Below are positions 34,092-43,062 of a stretch of 64,000 bases of DNA, in pieces (position 1 is the stretch's first letter; each line of letters opens with the position of its first letter). Source of the stretch: Lachnoclostridium sp. An76. GTDB taxonomy: Bacteria > Bacillota > Clostridia > Lachnospirales > Lachnospiraceae. Under the pieces are notes generated by a model. The model was not told the DNA's origin. It made no database searches and saw only the letters and a list, made by a program, of their open reading frames with translations. The position numbers were made by a program, and so were the translations under genes. Location of the stretch: the NCBI RefSeq assembly GCF_002161355.1, contig NZ_NFHL01000001.1, forward strand, positions 310,001 through 374,000. The letters run 5' to 3'.

Positions 34092-35114
34092 TCAGGACTC
34101 CTGCTCGTCCCATGTGAGGGAGCGGTTCTCACTGCGGGACTCTCTCTGCATCAGGTCATCCACAGCCTGAGCCGGGGATTTCCCTTCGAAGAGGACCTTG
34201 TTCACTTCCTCCACGATCGGCATGGACACATCATATTTCTTTGCAAGCTTTGCCGCTGCCTTGGCGGAATACACGCCTTCCACCACCATCTGGACCTCGT
34301 CCATCGCTTCCTGGACAGATTTGCCCTGTCCGATCAGATAGCCGGCTTTTCGGTTGCGGCTGTGTACGCTGGCACAGGTCACGATCAGGTCTCCGATGCC
34401 GGTCAGGCCGGTAAAGCTCTCGATCTTTCCGCCCATCTTTACTCCCAGCCTGGAGATCTCCGCGATCCCTCTGGTAATGAGCGCTGCTTTTGTATTGTCC
34501 CCATAGCCCAGGCCGTCAGCGATGCCTGCTGCCAGAGCGATCACATTTTTCAGGGATCCGCCGAGCTCGATCCCGAGGATATCGGGGCTTGTATACACGC
34601 GGAACACACGGCTGATAAACATGGACTGGAGATACTCTGCAGTTTTCCGTGTCTTCGCGCCGATCACACACGTCGTCGGCAGCTTGCGCCCCACTTCCTC
34701 TGCATGGCTCGGCCCGGAGAGGACAGCCACATCCGCCTGAGGGATCTCTTCCTCGATCTGACGGGAAAGCGTCATGAGGGTAGATTCCTCGATCCCCTTT
34801 GCCACATCCACAATGATCTGCCCGTCTGCCACATAGGGCTTCATCTTCCGCGCAGTTTCCCGCGTGAAGGGAGACGGGACTGCTAATACGAGAAAATCCT
34901 TTCCCCGTACCGCTGTCTCCAGATCCCCGGTAATGACCATATCCTCTGCCAGCTTCACGCCCGGCAGCTTCAGCTCATGTTCTCTCTTTTCGTCCAGCAT
35001 CTTCACTTCATTCCCGTCGATCGACCAGATCGTCACCTGATGACCGTTATCGTGAAGAAGGACTGACAGCGCCGTGCCCCAGCTTCCGGCGCCAAGCACA
35101 CCTACCTTTGCCAT
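34092..35114 (-). CDS. gpsA: NAD(P)H-dependent glycerol-3-phosphate dehydrogenase
   Basis: This 340-residue enzyme reduces dihydroxyacetone phosphate to sn-glycerol-3-phosphate for phospholipid synthesis. The Rossmann loop is VGVLGAGSWGTALSVLL near 3-19. Catalytic-region motifs are visible: GSLKNVIALAAGIADGLGYG near 186-205, with the catalytic lysine in LKN, and NTKAALITRGIAEISRLG. Length is standard. It is followed in transcription by spoIVA and preceded by plsY and der, a conserved Clostridia order (der-plsY-gpsA-spoIVA). Confidence 0.97.
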   Translation of the reverse strand: MAKVGVLGAGSWGTALSVLLHDNGHQVTIWSIDGNEVKMLDEKREHELKLPGVKLAEDMVITGDLETAVRGKDFLVLAVPSPFTRETARKMKPYVADGQIIVDVAKGIEESTLMTLSRQIEEEIPQADVAVLSGPSHAEEVGRKLPTTCVIGAKTRKTAEYLQSMFISRVFRVYTSPDILGIELGGSLKNVIALAAGIADGLGYGDNTKAALITRGIAEISRLGVKMGGKIESFTGLTGIGDLIVTCASVHSRNRKAGYLIGQGKSVQEAMDEVQMVVEGVYSAKAAAKLAKKYDVSMPIVEEVNKVLFEGKSPAQAVDDLMQRESRSENRSLTWDEQES

Positions 35115-35135
35115 GATATATTGCTCCTTTCCCTG

Positions 35136-35792
35136 TTATTCTTTTTTCTTTGCCCCGAATTTATTCTCCGTACCTTTTGCCAGCCGCCCCAGATTTGCCC
35201 TGTGCCTGAACCATGCCAGCGCAGTCAGGAAGAACAGCACTGCATAGAGCTCATAACATCTGGCAGCGTCCATCCGGAACCACCCCATCTGCCCGATGAT
35301 GACCATCTCGATCAGAAAGGCCGTATAAGCTGCAAGGGAACCGACGGATATGTATCTGGTCACCGCAACCGGGACGAGGAAGAACGCCAGGGTGACCGGG
35401 ATCAGCAGTAGGCTCGCCGGCAGATCCCAGAAACTGTTGACGACTACAAGCCCCGCCATCACAGCGATCCCCTTCCCGCCTTTGAAATTCATATAAAACG
35501 GGAAATTATGCCCGAGAGTCACCCCCGCGCCCGCATACATGGCGAGCAGAGGCAGCATATCGCTCCCCCGGTACATAAAATACGTGATCAGGAACGCTGC
35601 CACACATTTCAGCACATCCCCGAAAAACGTCATGGCGCCAGCCTTCCAGCCAAGCACTCTGAGGGCATTTGTCGTCCCTGCATTTCCGCTGCCCTTTTTC
35701 CTGATATCCATATGGTTCATCTTTCCGACAAGATAGCCGGTCTGAAACAGGCCGCACACATACCCCACCGCAAGACAGATCAATCGTTCCAT
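35136..35792 (-). CDS. plsY: Acyl-phosphate:glycerol-3-phosphate acyltransferase
   Basis: This 218-residue membrane enzyme acylates the 1-position of glycerol-3-phosphate with acyl-phosphate made by PlsX. Five to seven hydrophobic helices are visible. The conserved loops are KKGSGNAGTTNALRVLG near 32-48, GHNFPFYMNFKGGKGIA near 94-110 and the C-terminal RHRANLGRLAKGTE. It lies between der and gpsA, which supplies its substrate; plsX is at 47.6 kb in this window. Confidence 0.96.
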   Translation of the reverse strand: MERLICLAVGYVCGLFQTGYLVGKMNHMDIRKKGSGNAGTTNALRVLGWKAGAMTFFGDVLKCVAAFLITYFMYRGSDMLPLLAMYAGAGVTLGHNFPFYMNFKGGKGIAVMAGLVVVNSFWDLPASLLLIPVTLAFFLVPVAVTRYISVGSLAAYTAFLIEMVIIGQMGWFRMDAARCYELYAVLFFLTALAWFRHRANLGRLAKGTENKFGAKKKE

Positions 35793-35796
35793 AACT

Positions 35797-37125
35797 TTAC
35801 TGCTCCTTTTCCTTTCTCTCCCTGATAAAGAACTTCAGTGAAGTCCCGCGGAAGCCGAATGCTTCCCGGATCTTATTCTCCAGGTATCTCGTGTATGAAA
35901 AATGCATCAGTTCTTTGTCATTTACAAAGATCACAAACGTCGGCGGCTTCACGGAAACCTGGGTGATATAGTAAAGTTTCAGCCTCTTTCCCTTGTCTGA
36001 CGGGGGCTGCTGCATTGCCACTGCCTCTGTCATGATCTCATTGAGCACTCCCGTAGCGATGCGCAGCGTCTGGTTCTCGATGACCATATCGATCATGTCA
36101 TAGAGTTTCGCAAGCCTCTGTCCGGTCAGGGCAGACACATACATGATCTCTGCATACGGCATGAAAGAAAGCACCTGGCGGATATCACTCTCATACTCCC
36201 GCATGGTGCGGTCATTCTTCTCGATGGCATCCCACTTATTTACGACGATGATAATGCCCTTGCCTCTCTCATGCGCGATCCCCGCGATCTTCGCGTCCTG
36301 TTCCGTCACCCCTTCCGTGGCGTCGATGACCATGAGGACAACATCCGCCCTCTCCACAGCAGTGACAGTACGGATAATGCTGTACCGCTCCAGCTCTTCT
36401 TTGATCTTGTTCTTTCTGCGCAGCCCGGCAGTGTCAATGAAGATATATTCTTTCCCGTTGTGCACGATCTCCGTGTCAATAGCGTCTCGCGTTGTTCCTG
36501 CCACATCAGAGACAATGACCCGGTTCTCTCCCAGGAGGCGGTTGACGATCGAGGATTTGCCCACATTCGGTTTTCCCACGATGGCGATCCGGGGCCTGTC
36601 ATCCTCCTCTTCCTGCGCACTCCCCTCCGGGAAATACCCTGACACGATATCGAGCATATCTCCGAGTCCAAGCCTGGATGCCGCGGATACCGGCACCGGA
36701 TCCCCGATGCCCAGATTATAGAACTCGTACACATCCGGCATAAACTTATCGAAATTATCTACTTTATTCACTACAAGGACAACCGGCTTCCCGGACCTTC
36801 TCAGCATATCCGCCACTTTTGAATCCGCGTCCACAAGTCCCTGCCTCACATCGGTGATAAATATGATCACATCCGCTGTGTCAATAGCGATCTGCGCCTG
36901 CTCCCTCATCTGCGAAAGGATGATATCCTTGCTGTCCGGCTCAATGCCTCCTGTGTCGATCAGTGTGAATTCTTTGTCCAGCCACGTTACATCCGCATAG
37001 ATCCTGTCCCGGGTCACTCCCGGCGTATCTTTCACGATGGCGATCTTTTCTCCTGCCAGTACGTTAAAGAGGGTTGACTTTCCCACGTTCGGACGTCCCA
37101 CGATGGCCACTACTGGTTTGCTCAT
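35797..37125 (-). CDS. der: Ribosome-assembly GTPase Der (EngA)
   Basis: This 442-residue protein has two tandem GTPase domains, the mark of Der. The first P-loop is GRPNVGKSTLFN near 10-21 with DTGG and NKVD; the second is GKPNVGKSSIVN near 185-196 with DTAG and NKWD. The C-terminal KH-like domain ends FRGTSLKFFIRERKEKEQ. It is needed for 50S subunit maturation. It lies four bases before plsY and 47 bases after the DUF512 gene. Confidence 0.98.
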   Translation of the reverse strand: MSKPVVAIVGRPNVGKSTLFNVLAGEKIAIVKDTPGVTRDRIYADVTWLDKEFTLIDTGGIEPDSKDIILSQMREQAQIAIDTADVIIFITDVRQGLVDADSKVADMLRRSGKPVVLVVNKVDNFDKFMPDVYEFYNLGIGDPVPVSAASRLGLGDMLDIVSGYFPEGSAQEEEDDRPRIAIVGKPNVGKSSIVNRLLGENRVIVSDVAGTTRDAIDTEIVHNGKEYIFIDTAGLRRKNKIKEELERYSIIRTVTAVERADVVLMVIDATEGVTEQDAKIAGIAHERGKGIIIVVNKWDAIEKNDRTMREYESDIRQVLSFMPYAEIMYVSALTGQRLAKLYDMIDMVIENQTLRIATGVLNEIMTEAVAMQQPPSDKGKRLKLYYITQVSVKPPTFVIFVNDKELMHFSYTRYLENKIREAFGFRGTSLKFFIRERKEKEQ

Positions 37126-37172
37126 TTTATTCAGCCTTTCTCTTCTAAAATTACTCTTGAAATAGGATCGAC

Positions 37173-38519
37173 CTACAGACTATCCCCGTTCACAGGCTGT
37201 TTCCTGTCTGTGCACAATATACTGTCGATCAGATCCTGCCCGCTTGATTTTACAATATGGACCGGGACTTGTAAAGCATCAGATACCTGTTCCACGGTGA
37301 AGTCATCCAGGAACACATCCTCGTCTGTCTTCAGCATATTACAGGGAATAAGAAGCCGGCTCCCCAGCTCCATGCCCTTTAACTGTGCCATAAGGTCCTG
37401 TCCCGTGATCAGCCCGGATACGGTGATCCTCTCCCCGAAGAAATCATTGCGGATGCAGTATACATGGATGTGTACATCCGGGAATTTCTCCGTGATCTTC
37501 TCTGCCATCTTACAGAGATACGGATAAGCCAGTTTCCCGGTCGCGATGGAAAGCTCTTCCGCCCTGCCGTCACCTTCGAGGGCTTCATACCCCTCTGAGA
37601 ACTCCTGGAAAAGGAGTCTGAGCATCCCGACACCGTTTTCCAGCTGGAGATACCCGTCATACCGCTCCTCCCCGGGCACCTCCTCTCCCGCCAGGAGATA
37701 CCACTCATCTCCTGCGTGGATAAAGTGGAGTCCGTATTCCTGGTAAATCTTTTCCTGCCATCTGTGGATGACGCCCAGGACTTCTTTTGCGTCTTCCTTT
37801 GTAAACGGCTCCAGAGGGTACAGCCCGCTGCGGAATTTCGTAAGTCCCACCGGAACGACGGACACACTCTTCAGGAGCGGGAGATAGGAAGTCAGGTCCC
37901 GGATCGAGCGCTCCAGCTCTTCCCCGTCGTTTACCCCTTTGCAAAGAACGATCTGACCGTTCATCTCGATCCCGCCCTGGTAGAGCATGTCCACCTTCTT
38001 AAGCGCATCGCCCGCAAAACGGTTGTGCAGCATCCGGCACCGGAGCTCCGGGTTCGTCGTCTGGAAGGAGATATTGATCGGCTCCAGCCGGTAGCGGATG
38101 ATCCTCTCGATATCATGATCGCTCATATTCGTGAGCGTCACATAATTCCCCTGGAGAAAGGACAGCCGTGAATCATCATCCTTGAAATACAGAGTATCCC
38201 TCATCCCCTCGGGCATCTGGTCAATAAAGCAGAAGATACACTTATTACAGCAGGAGCGGTACTCGTCCATGAGCCCCTGCCCGAACCGGATCCCCAGGTC
38301 CTCGTCCGCCTCTTTCTCGATCTCCAGCTCCCACTGTTCCCCGTCCGGCTTCTCGATGAGGAGAACGATTTCTTCATCCTCCGTGTAAAACTGATAATCA
38401 AAGATATCCTCGATCTCATGCCCGTCGACCGCAAGGAGCCTGTCCCCTGCCCCGATCTCCAGCTCTTCCGCAATACTGCCCGGCACTACGCCGGACACGA
38501 TATGTTCATGTTTCTTCAT
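37173..38519 (-). CDS. DUF512-family protein (PDZ plus radical-SAM-like)
   Basis: This 448-residue protein opens with a PDZ-like domain (SGVVPGSIAEELEIGAGDRL near 10-29). The cysteine cluster CCNKCIFCFIDQMPEGMR near 90-107 looks like a radical-SAM iron-sulfur site. The body reads as DUF512 (GLTKFRSGLYPLEPFTKEDA). It is a conserved Firmicutes protein whose reaction is not established to my knowledge. A TTG at 38528 would add three residues, but the ATG at 38519 is better spaced from AAGGAG. It lies directly upstream of der in the operon, a conserved neighbourhood in Clostridia. Confidence 0.9.
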   Translation of the reverse strand: MKKHEHIVSGVVPGSIAEELEIGAGDRLLAVDGHEIEDIFDYQFYTEDEEIVLLIEKPDGEQWELEIEKEADEDLGIRFGQGLMDEYRSCCNKCIFCFIDQMPEGMRDTLYFKDDDSRLSFLQGNYVTLTNMSDHDIERIIRYRLEPINISFQTTNPELRCRMLHNRFAGDALKKVDMLYQGGIEMNGQIVLCKGVNDGEELERSIRDLTSYLPLLKSVSVVPVGLTKFRSGLYPLEPFTKEDAKEVLGVIHRWQEKIYQEYGLHFIHAGDEWYLLAGEEVPGEERYDGYLQLENGVGMLRLLFQEFSEGYEALEGDGRAEELSIATGKLAYPYLCKMAEKITEKFPDVHIHVYCIRNDFFGERITVSGLITGQDLMAQLKGMELGSRLLIPCNMLKTDEDVFLDDFTVEQVSDALQVPVHIVKSSGQDLIDSILCTDRKQPVNGDSL

Positions 38520-38647
38520 ATATCCCAAGACTCCTTATCCCCGTCTCTTTATGCGGAGAAAGAGGCAAAACCTCCCCTCTCTCCCCAGTCTTATCCAGTA
38601 TAGCATAATTCCCGCTCCCCGCAAAGCATACATTTTATACGGTGAAC

Positions 38648-38676
38648 TTGAATTTCACGGAAAAAGATGGTATAAA
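38648..38676 (+). promoter_or_regulatory. Promoter of prs
   Basis: TTGAAT (38648-38653), a 17-base spacer ending TGG and TATAAA (38671-38676) form a good sigma-A promoter, 45 bases before the ATG. Confidence 0.8.
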
Positions 38677-38721
38677 TGATATGTAAATTTTTGATCATCT
38701 TTTTATCAACAGGAGAAAAAC

Positions 38722-39903
38722 ATGTCTAATATCGAACTCTTAGAAAAAACTCTTCCGGTTGCCCCGCTTAAGATCGTTGCGATGGAGAGCTGCCGGGAAC
38801 TGGGGCAGAAGGTCAATGATTACATCGTTTCCTTCCGCGAGAACACGATCAGCGAAGCATCCGAATCGTCCCTGTATGTCAATTACAGATCCAACAATTA
38901 CCTGGTGGACTGCTGCTGTCCCCGATTCGGGACAGGTGAGGCAAAAGGTGTCCTCAGGGAGACGATCCGCGGCACGGACCTGTTCATCATGACAGATGTG
39001 TGCAACTACAGCCTGACTTACAGTGTGAGCGGGCATTTAAACCATATGTCGCCGGATGACCATTTCCAGGACCTGAAAAGGATCATCTCCGCCGCTACGG
39101 GGAAGGCACACCGGATCAATGTGATCATGCCGTTCCTGTATGAGAGCCGCCAGCACAAGCGCACAAAGAGGGAGTCCCTTGACTGCGCCCTTGCGCTCCA
39201 GGAGCTGACAGATATGGGAGTTACCAATATCATCACATTTGACGCTCACGACCCGCGCGTCCAGAACTCGATCCCGCTGAGCGGATTCGACAGTTTCAAT
39301 CCGCCGTATCAGTTCATGAAAGCGCTCTTCCGCGCTGTCCCTGACCTGATCCCGGACAAAGACCACCTTATGATCATCAGCCCGGACGAGGGGGCGATGC
39401 ACCGCGCGGTGTACTTCTCAAACGTCCTCGGCGTGGATATGGGAATGTTCTATAAAAGGCGCGATTACTCCACGATCATAAACGGAAAGAATCCCATCGT
39501 TGCCCACGAGTTCCTCGGGGATGACGTACAGGGCAAGGATGTCATCATTGTCGATGATATGATCTCCTCGGGCGGAAGCATGCTGGATGTCGCAAAGCAG
39601 CTGAAAAGCCGCAATGTGGGACGCGTCTTCGTGTGTACGACTTTCGGGCTGTTCACAGACGGCCTGGAAAAATTCGACGAATACTATGAAAAAGGATACA
39701 TCAGTAAAGTCATTACCACAAACCTGACTTATCTTCCGCCGGAGCTCTACGAAAAACCATACTTCGTACAGGCGGATATGAGCAAATTCCTGGCGCTCAT
39801 CATTGATTCCCTGAATCATGACGTCACGATCGGAGCGGTACTGAACCCGACAGATAAGATCCATGCACTGCTCGAAAAACGGGCGCGGGGCGAGAAGATA
39901 TAA
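38722..39903 (+). CDS. prs: Ribose-phosphate pyrophosphokinase
   Basis: This 393-residue enzyme makes PRPP for nucleotide, histidine and tryptophan synthesis. FDAHDPRVQNSIP near 173-185 and the PRPP loop VIIVDDMISSGGSMLDVAK near 274-292 are the catalytic signatures. It is longer than the classical 315-residue enzyme, as in a clade common to Lachnospiraceae, with an insert in the N-terminal half. It has its own promoter and is convergent with the DUF1653 gene across a long palindromic repeat that starts within its TAA. Confidence 0.96.
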   Translation: MSNIELLEKTLPVAPLKIVAMESCRELGQKVNDYIVSFRENTISEASESSLYVNYRSNNYLVDCCCPRFGTGEAKGVLRETIRGTDLFIMTDVCNYSLTYSVSGHLNHMSPDDHFQDLKRIISAATGKAHRINVIMPFLYESRQHKRTKRESLDCALALQELTDMGVTNIITFDAHDPRVQNSIPLSGFDSFNPPYQFMKALFRAVPDLIPDKDHLMIISPDEGAMHRAVYFSNVLGVDMGMFYKRRDYSTIINGKNPIVAHEFLGDDVQGKDVIIVDDMISSGGSMLDVAKQLKSRNVGRVFVCTTFGLFTDGLEKFDEYYEKGYISKVITTNLTYLPPELYEKPYFVQADMSKFLALIIDSLNHDVTIGAVLNPTDKIHALLEKRARGEKI

Positions 39904-40258
39904 ATCTGTATTTAAGGGGGAGCCTTCCGATCAGATGCATGTAGAAAACCGACCCTTTGACGCGCCTTTCGCGGCGGACGGGGATATGGCGACGGTGACT
40001 TGGAGTAATCTGATGGAAAGACTTAAAGGGAGGAAGCGTGGCGTTAATTGTCCGGCGGATGCCTGAGGCGGAGCCGAATCTTCCGCCGGACAATTGCTTT
40101 TAGCCATGCTTTCTCCCTTTTACGTCTTTCCCGGATTACTGAACCGGAACCTGAGCCATATCCCCGTCCGCCGCGGAAACATCCTCAATCAGATTAACGG
40201 TTTTCGGACGTTATATCCACAAGGAAGGCTCCCCCCCCACACACACAAATACAGATTT
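39902..40258. repeat. Long nested palindromic element, copy 2 (prs/DUF1653)
   Basis: The ends are inverted (AAATCTGTATTT and AAATACAGATTT); nested arms include GGGGGAGCCTTCC with GGAAGGCTCCCCC, CGCGGCGGACGGGGATATGG with CCATATCCCCGTCCGCCGCG, and GTAATCTGATGGAAAGAC with GTCTTTCCCGGATTAC. The core is AATTGTCCGGCGGA with TCCGCCGGACAATT. It is the same sequence as copy 1 in reverse: its left half matches the complement of 32185-32280 and its right half the complement of 31970-32075. It spans stop to stop. Confidence 0.92.
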
Positions 40259-40753
40259 CTACCGTAATCTGTGTCCTTCATATTTCATTTTTGTCCTCAG
40301 GAACCGCATCAGCGCTGCCAGCCTCTCTTCCACAGATTCCCCGTTCTCTGCGAATTCCAGGCTCTCCGCCGCTGCCGTGAGGAACCGCCCGTCGATCTCG
40401 GTCTGATGGCGCTGAAGGAACTGCAGGCGGTCTCCGTTATCCTCCAGCTCCAGGAATTTCAGGATAAGGGCAGTGGTGCTCCCCTGGCGCCTCAGCTCTG
40501 CCGCAGGGCCCTCTCTGAGATCCCGGCACAGTTCAAAACGGTATTTCTGTTCTGCCTGCGGATATCTCCCGGTATCCAGAGGGCTCAGAAAAGCCTCCAG
40601 AGCGCTTGCATAGACTTTATGCGCCCCTTCCGCAGTCTCGAAGATGACCATATCTTCCCCTGTCTCCGTACAAGTCGCGATATGCAGGATTTTGTACTTT
40701 CTCCCTTTAAAATGTCTGTAAATATCCCCCGCCCTTGGAATCCTTCTCTCCAT
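40259..40753 (-). CDS. DUF1653-domain protein
   Basis: This 164-residue protein has an N-terminal DUF1653 domain: PRAGDIYRHFKGRKYKILHI and FETAEGAHKVYASAL (residues 6-60), a small beta fold found alone or fused in many bacteria, of unknown role. The C-terminal 100 residues are helical and charged with no recognised motif. The ATG at 40753 has AAGGAG six bases upstream; longer readings to 40843 overlap ilvA and are less likely. It is the last gene of the smc-ftsY-ilvA direction and is convergent with prs. Confidence 0.85.
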   Translation of the reverse strand: MERRIPRAGDIYRHFKGRKYKILHIATCTETGEDMVIFETAEGAHKVYASALEAFLSPLDTGRYPQAEQKYRFELCRDLREGPAAELRRQGSTTALILKFLELEDNGDRLQFLQRHQTEIDGRFLTAAAESLEFAENGESVEERLAALMRFLRTKMKYEGHRLR

Positions 40754-40826
40754 ACACAGCTCCTTTCCTGTATTGAACAAGTTTTCATCCCTGAGGATCC
40801 TGTCTTTTCCCCGGGGATCTCCCGGA

Positions 40827-42041
40827 TCAGTACAGCTTCGCACTGATCAGTTTCGGACGGAATCCTTTCTTTTCCAGTGCGTCCAGTATCCTGTTCTTAT
40901 GCTCAGTTCCGAACGCCTCCATCGTGATCCTCAGCTCCACGGCTGCATTTCTGTTTGTGCTCACGAACTGGTTATGCTCCAGCTTGATGACATTGCCCTG
41001 CTCGTCCGCGATGGTCTTCGCGACCTGCACCAGCTCGCCCGGCTTATCCGGGAGAAGGACGGATACGGAGAAGATCCGGTCTCTCTGGATCAGTCCGTGC
41101 TGGACGATCGATGACATGGTGATCACATCCATGTTTCCTCCGCTTAAGATGCAGACAACTTTTTTCCCTTTGCAGTCAAGCTGCTTCAGCGCCGCCACGG
41201 AGAGAAGACCGGAATTTTCCACGATCATCTTATGGTTTTCCACCATATCCAGGAACGCGCCGATTAGCTCATCATCCTCCACTAACAGGATATCGTCTAC
41301 ATTTTCCTGCACATAGGGGAGTACCAGATCCCCCACTGCCTTGACAGCGGTCCCGTCTGCGATCGTGTTTGCGCTCTCAAGTTCCACCACTTCTCCTGCA
41401 TGCACAGCTGCGGTCATGCTGGCTGCCTCCGCGGGCTCCACTCCGATCACTTTGATCTTCGGATTGAGCATTTTCGTCAGGGTCGATACCCCGGAGATGA
41501 GGCCGCCGCCCCCGATCGGGATCAGGATATAATCCACTGTGGGAAGCTCCTGGACGATCTCCATGGCGATGGTTCCCTGTCCTGTTGCCACGTCCAGGTC
41601 ATTAAAAGGATGGACGAACGTATACCCTTCTTTTTCCGCCAGCTGGCAGGCATACTCATAAGCATCGTCATACACATCTCCATAGAGCACTACTTCCGCG
41701 CCGTAGCTCTTTGTCCGGTTCACCTTGATCAGAGGCGTGACCGTCGGCATGACGATGACAGCCTTACATCCGAACTGCTTCGCCGCGAATGCGACTCCCT
41801 GGGCATGGTTCCCCGCTGACGCAGTGATCAGGCCTTTTTTTCTCTCTTCCTCGGTGAGGGTGCTGATCTTATAATAGGCGCCCCGGATCTTATACGCGCC
41901 TGTGTGCTGCATATTCTCAGGTTTCAGATAGACCTTCGCCCCGCTGGCTTCGCTGAGATAATCGCTGTATATCAGCTTCGTGGGGTTCGTCACTTTCTTC
42001 ACCAGTTCACTTGCTTCCTCAAATTTTTCCAAAGTCATCAT
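40827..42041 (-). CDS. ilvA: Threonine ammonia-lyase
   Basis: This 404-residue PLP enzyme converts threonine to 2-oxobutyrate and ammonia. AYKIRGAYYKI near 49-59 holds the PLP lysine, SAGNHAQGVAFAA the substrate loop, and PIGGGGLISG the phosphate cradle. The C-terminal 75 residues are one ACT domain (SVLLPDKPGELVQVAKTI), as in the catabolic or short-form enzymes with a single ACT domain. The ATG at 42041 (adjacent to another at 42038) follows AAGGAAG; a TTG at 42065 is less likely. Whether it serves isoleucine synthesis or threonine catabolism cannot be told; tdcB is an alternative symbol. Confidence 0.94.
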   Translation of the reverse strand: MMTLEKFEEASELVKKVTNPTKLIYSDYLSEASGAKVYLKPENMQHTGAYKIRGAYYKISTLTEEERKKGLITASAGNHAQGVAFAAKQFGCKAVIVMPTVTPLIKVNRTKSYGAEVVLYGDVYDDAYEYACQLAEKEGYTFVHPFNDLDVATGQGTIAMEIVQELPTVDYILIPIGGGGLISGVSTLTKMLNPKIKVIGVEPAEAASMTAAVHAGEVVELESANTIADGTAVKAVGDLVLPYVQENVDDILLVEDDELIGAFLDMVENHKMIVENSGLLSVAALKQLDCKGKKVVCILSGGNMDVITMSSIVQHGLIQRDRIFSVSVLLPDKPGELVQVAKTIADEQGNVIKLEHNQFVSTNRNAAVELRITMEAFGTEHKNRILDALEKKGFRPKLISAKLY

Positions 42042-42076
42042 TTTCGCTTCCTTCTTTCTGGTCAATGGCCAAGCCT

Positions 42077-43027
42077 TTATTCCTCTGTTTCCCGTGCGTC
42101 TTCCTCCCGATAGAACAGTGCGTTTACGAATTCATCTGCATCGAACTTCTGGAGATCGTCAATGGTCTCCCCCACTCCGATATATTTTACCGGGATCCCC
42201 AGTTCCGCCTGTATGGCAACCGCGATGCCGCCCTTTGCCGTTCCGTCCATCTTCGTCAGGATGACGCCTGTGATATCTGTCGCCTCGTTAAATTCTTTCG
42301 CCTGTGCGAGCGCATTCTGCCCGGTCGTAGCGTCCAGCACGACCAGAGTCTCCCGGAATGCCTCCGGGTACTCCCTGTCGATCACCCGGTTGATCTTTTT
42401 CAGCTCTTCCATCAGGTTCTTCTTATTGTGGAGCCGGCCGGCCGTATCGCACAGAAGGACATCCGCTTTGCGCGCCTTTGCGGCAGCCACAGCGTCATAG
42501 ATCACAGACGCCGGATCCGCGCCTTCCTGTCCGCCGATCATGTCCACACCCGCGCGGTTCGCCCACTCCTTCAGCTGTTCGCCTGCGGCGGCGCGGAAAG
42601 TATCCGCAGCGGCGATCACCACTTTCTTCCCCTGGTCTTTCAGTTTGCCCGCAAGCTTTCCGATGGTGGTTGTCTTGCCCACTCCGTTCACGCCGATCAC
42701 GAATACGACTGACGTGCGGTCTTCAAATTCATACGCTGTCTCGCCGACGTCCATCTGCTCTTTGATGCTGTCGATCAGCAGCTGCCTGCACTCAATGGGC
42801 TCTTTCAGATGCTGCGCGCGTACCTTTTCCCTCAGGTCGTCCAGGATCTCCATAGTCGCGTGGACTCCCAGGTCACCCATGATCAGCGTTTCTTCCAGTT
42901 CCTCGTAGAAGTCCTCGTCAATCCTGGAAAATCCGTGGAAAATACTGTCCATCCCGGATACGATATTGTCCCTTGTCTTGGTCAGGCCTGCGACAAGACG
43001 TTTAAAAAAACCTTGTTTTTCTCCCAT
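42077..43027 (-). CDS. ftsY: Signal recognition particle receptor FtsY
   Basis: This 316-residue GTPase receives the SRP-ribosome complex at the membrane. The short N-terminal A region leads to the N domain; GVNGVGKTTTIGKLAG near 113-128 is the P-loop, followed by DTFRAAAGEQL, DTAGRLHNKKNLMEEL, TKMDGTAKGG and GVGETIDDLQKFD, all in SRP-GTPase order. It lies 35 bases after smc, in the rnc-smc-ftsY cluster typical of Firmicutes. Confidence 0.98.
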   Translation of the reverse strand: MGEKQGFFKRLVAGLTKTRDNIVSGMDSIFHGFSRIDEDFYEELEETLIMGDLGVHATMEILDDLREKVRAQHLKEPIECRQLLIDSIKEQMDVGETAYEFEDRTSVVFVIGVNGVGKTTTIGKLAGKLKDQGKKVVIAAADTFRAAAGEQLKEWANRAGVDMIGGQEGADPASVIYDAVAAAKARKADVLLCDTAGRLHNKKNLMEELKKINRVIDREYPEAFRETLVVLDATTGQNALAQAKEFNEATDITGVILTKMDGTAKGGIAVAIQAELGIPVKYIGVGETIDDLQKFDADEFVNALFYREEDARETEE

Positions 43028-43062
43028 TCTGATCTCTCTCCCGATTTTTATTTTTCCAGTTT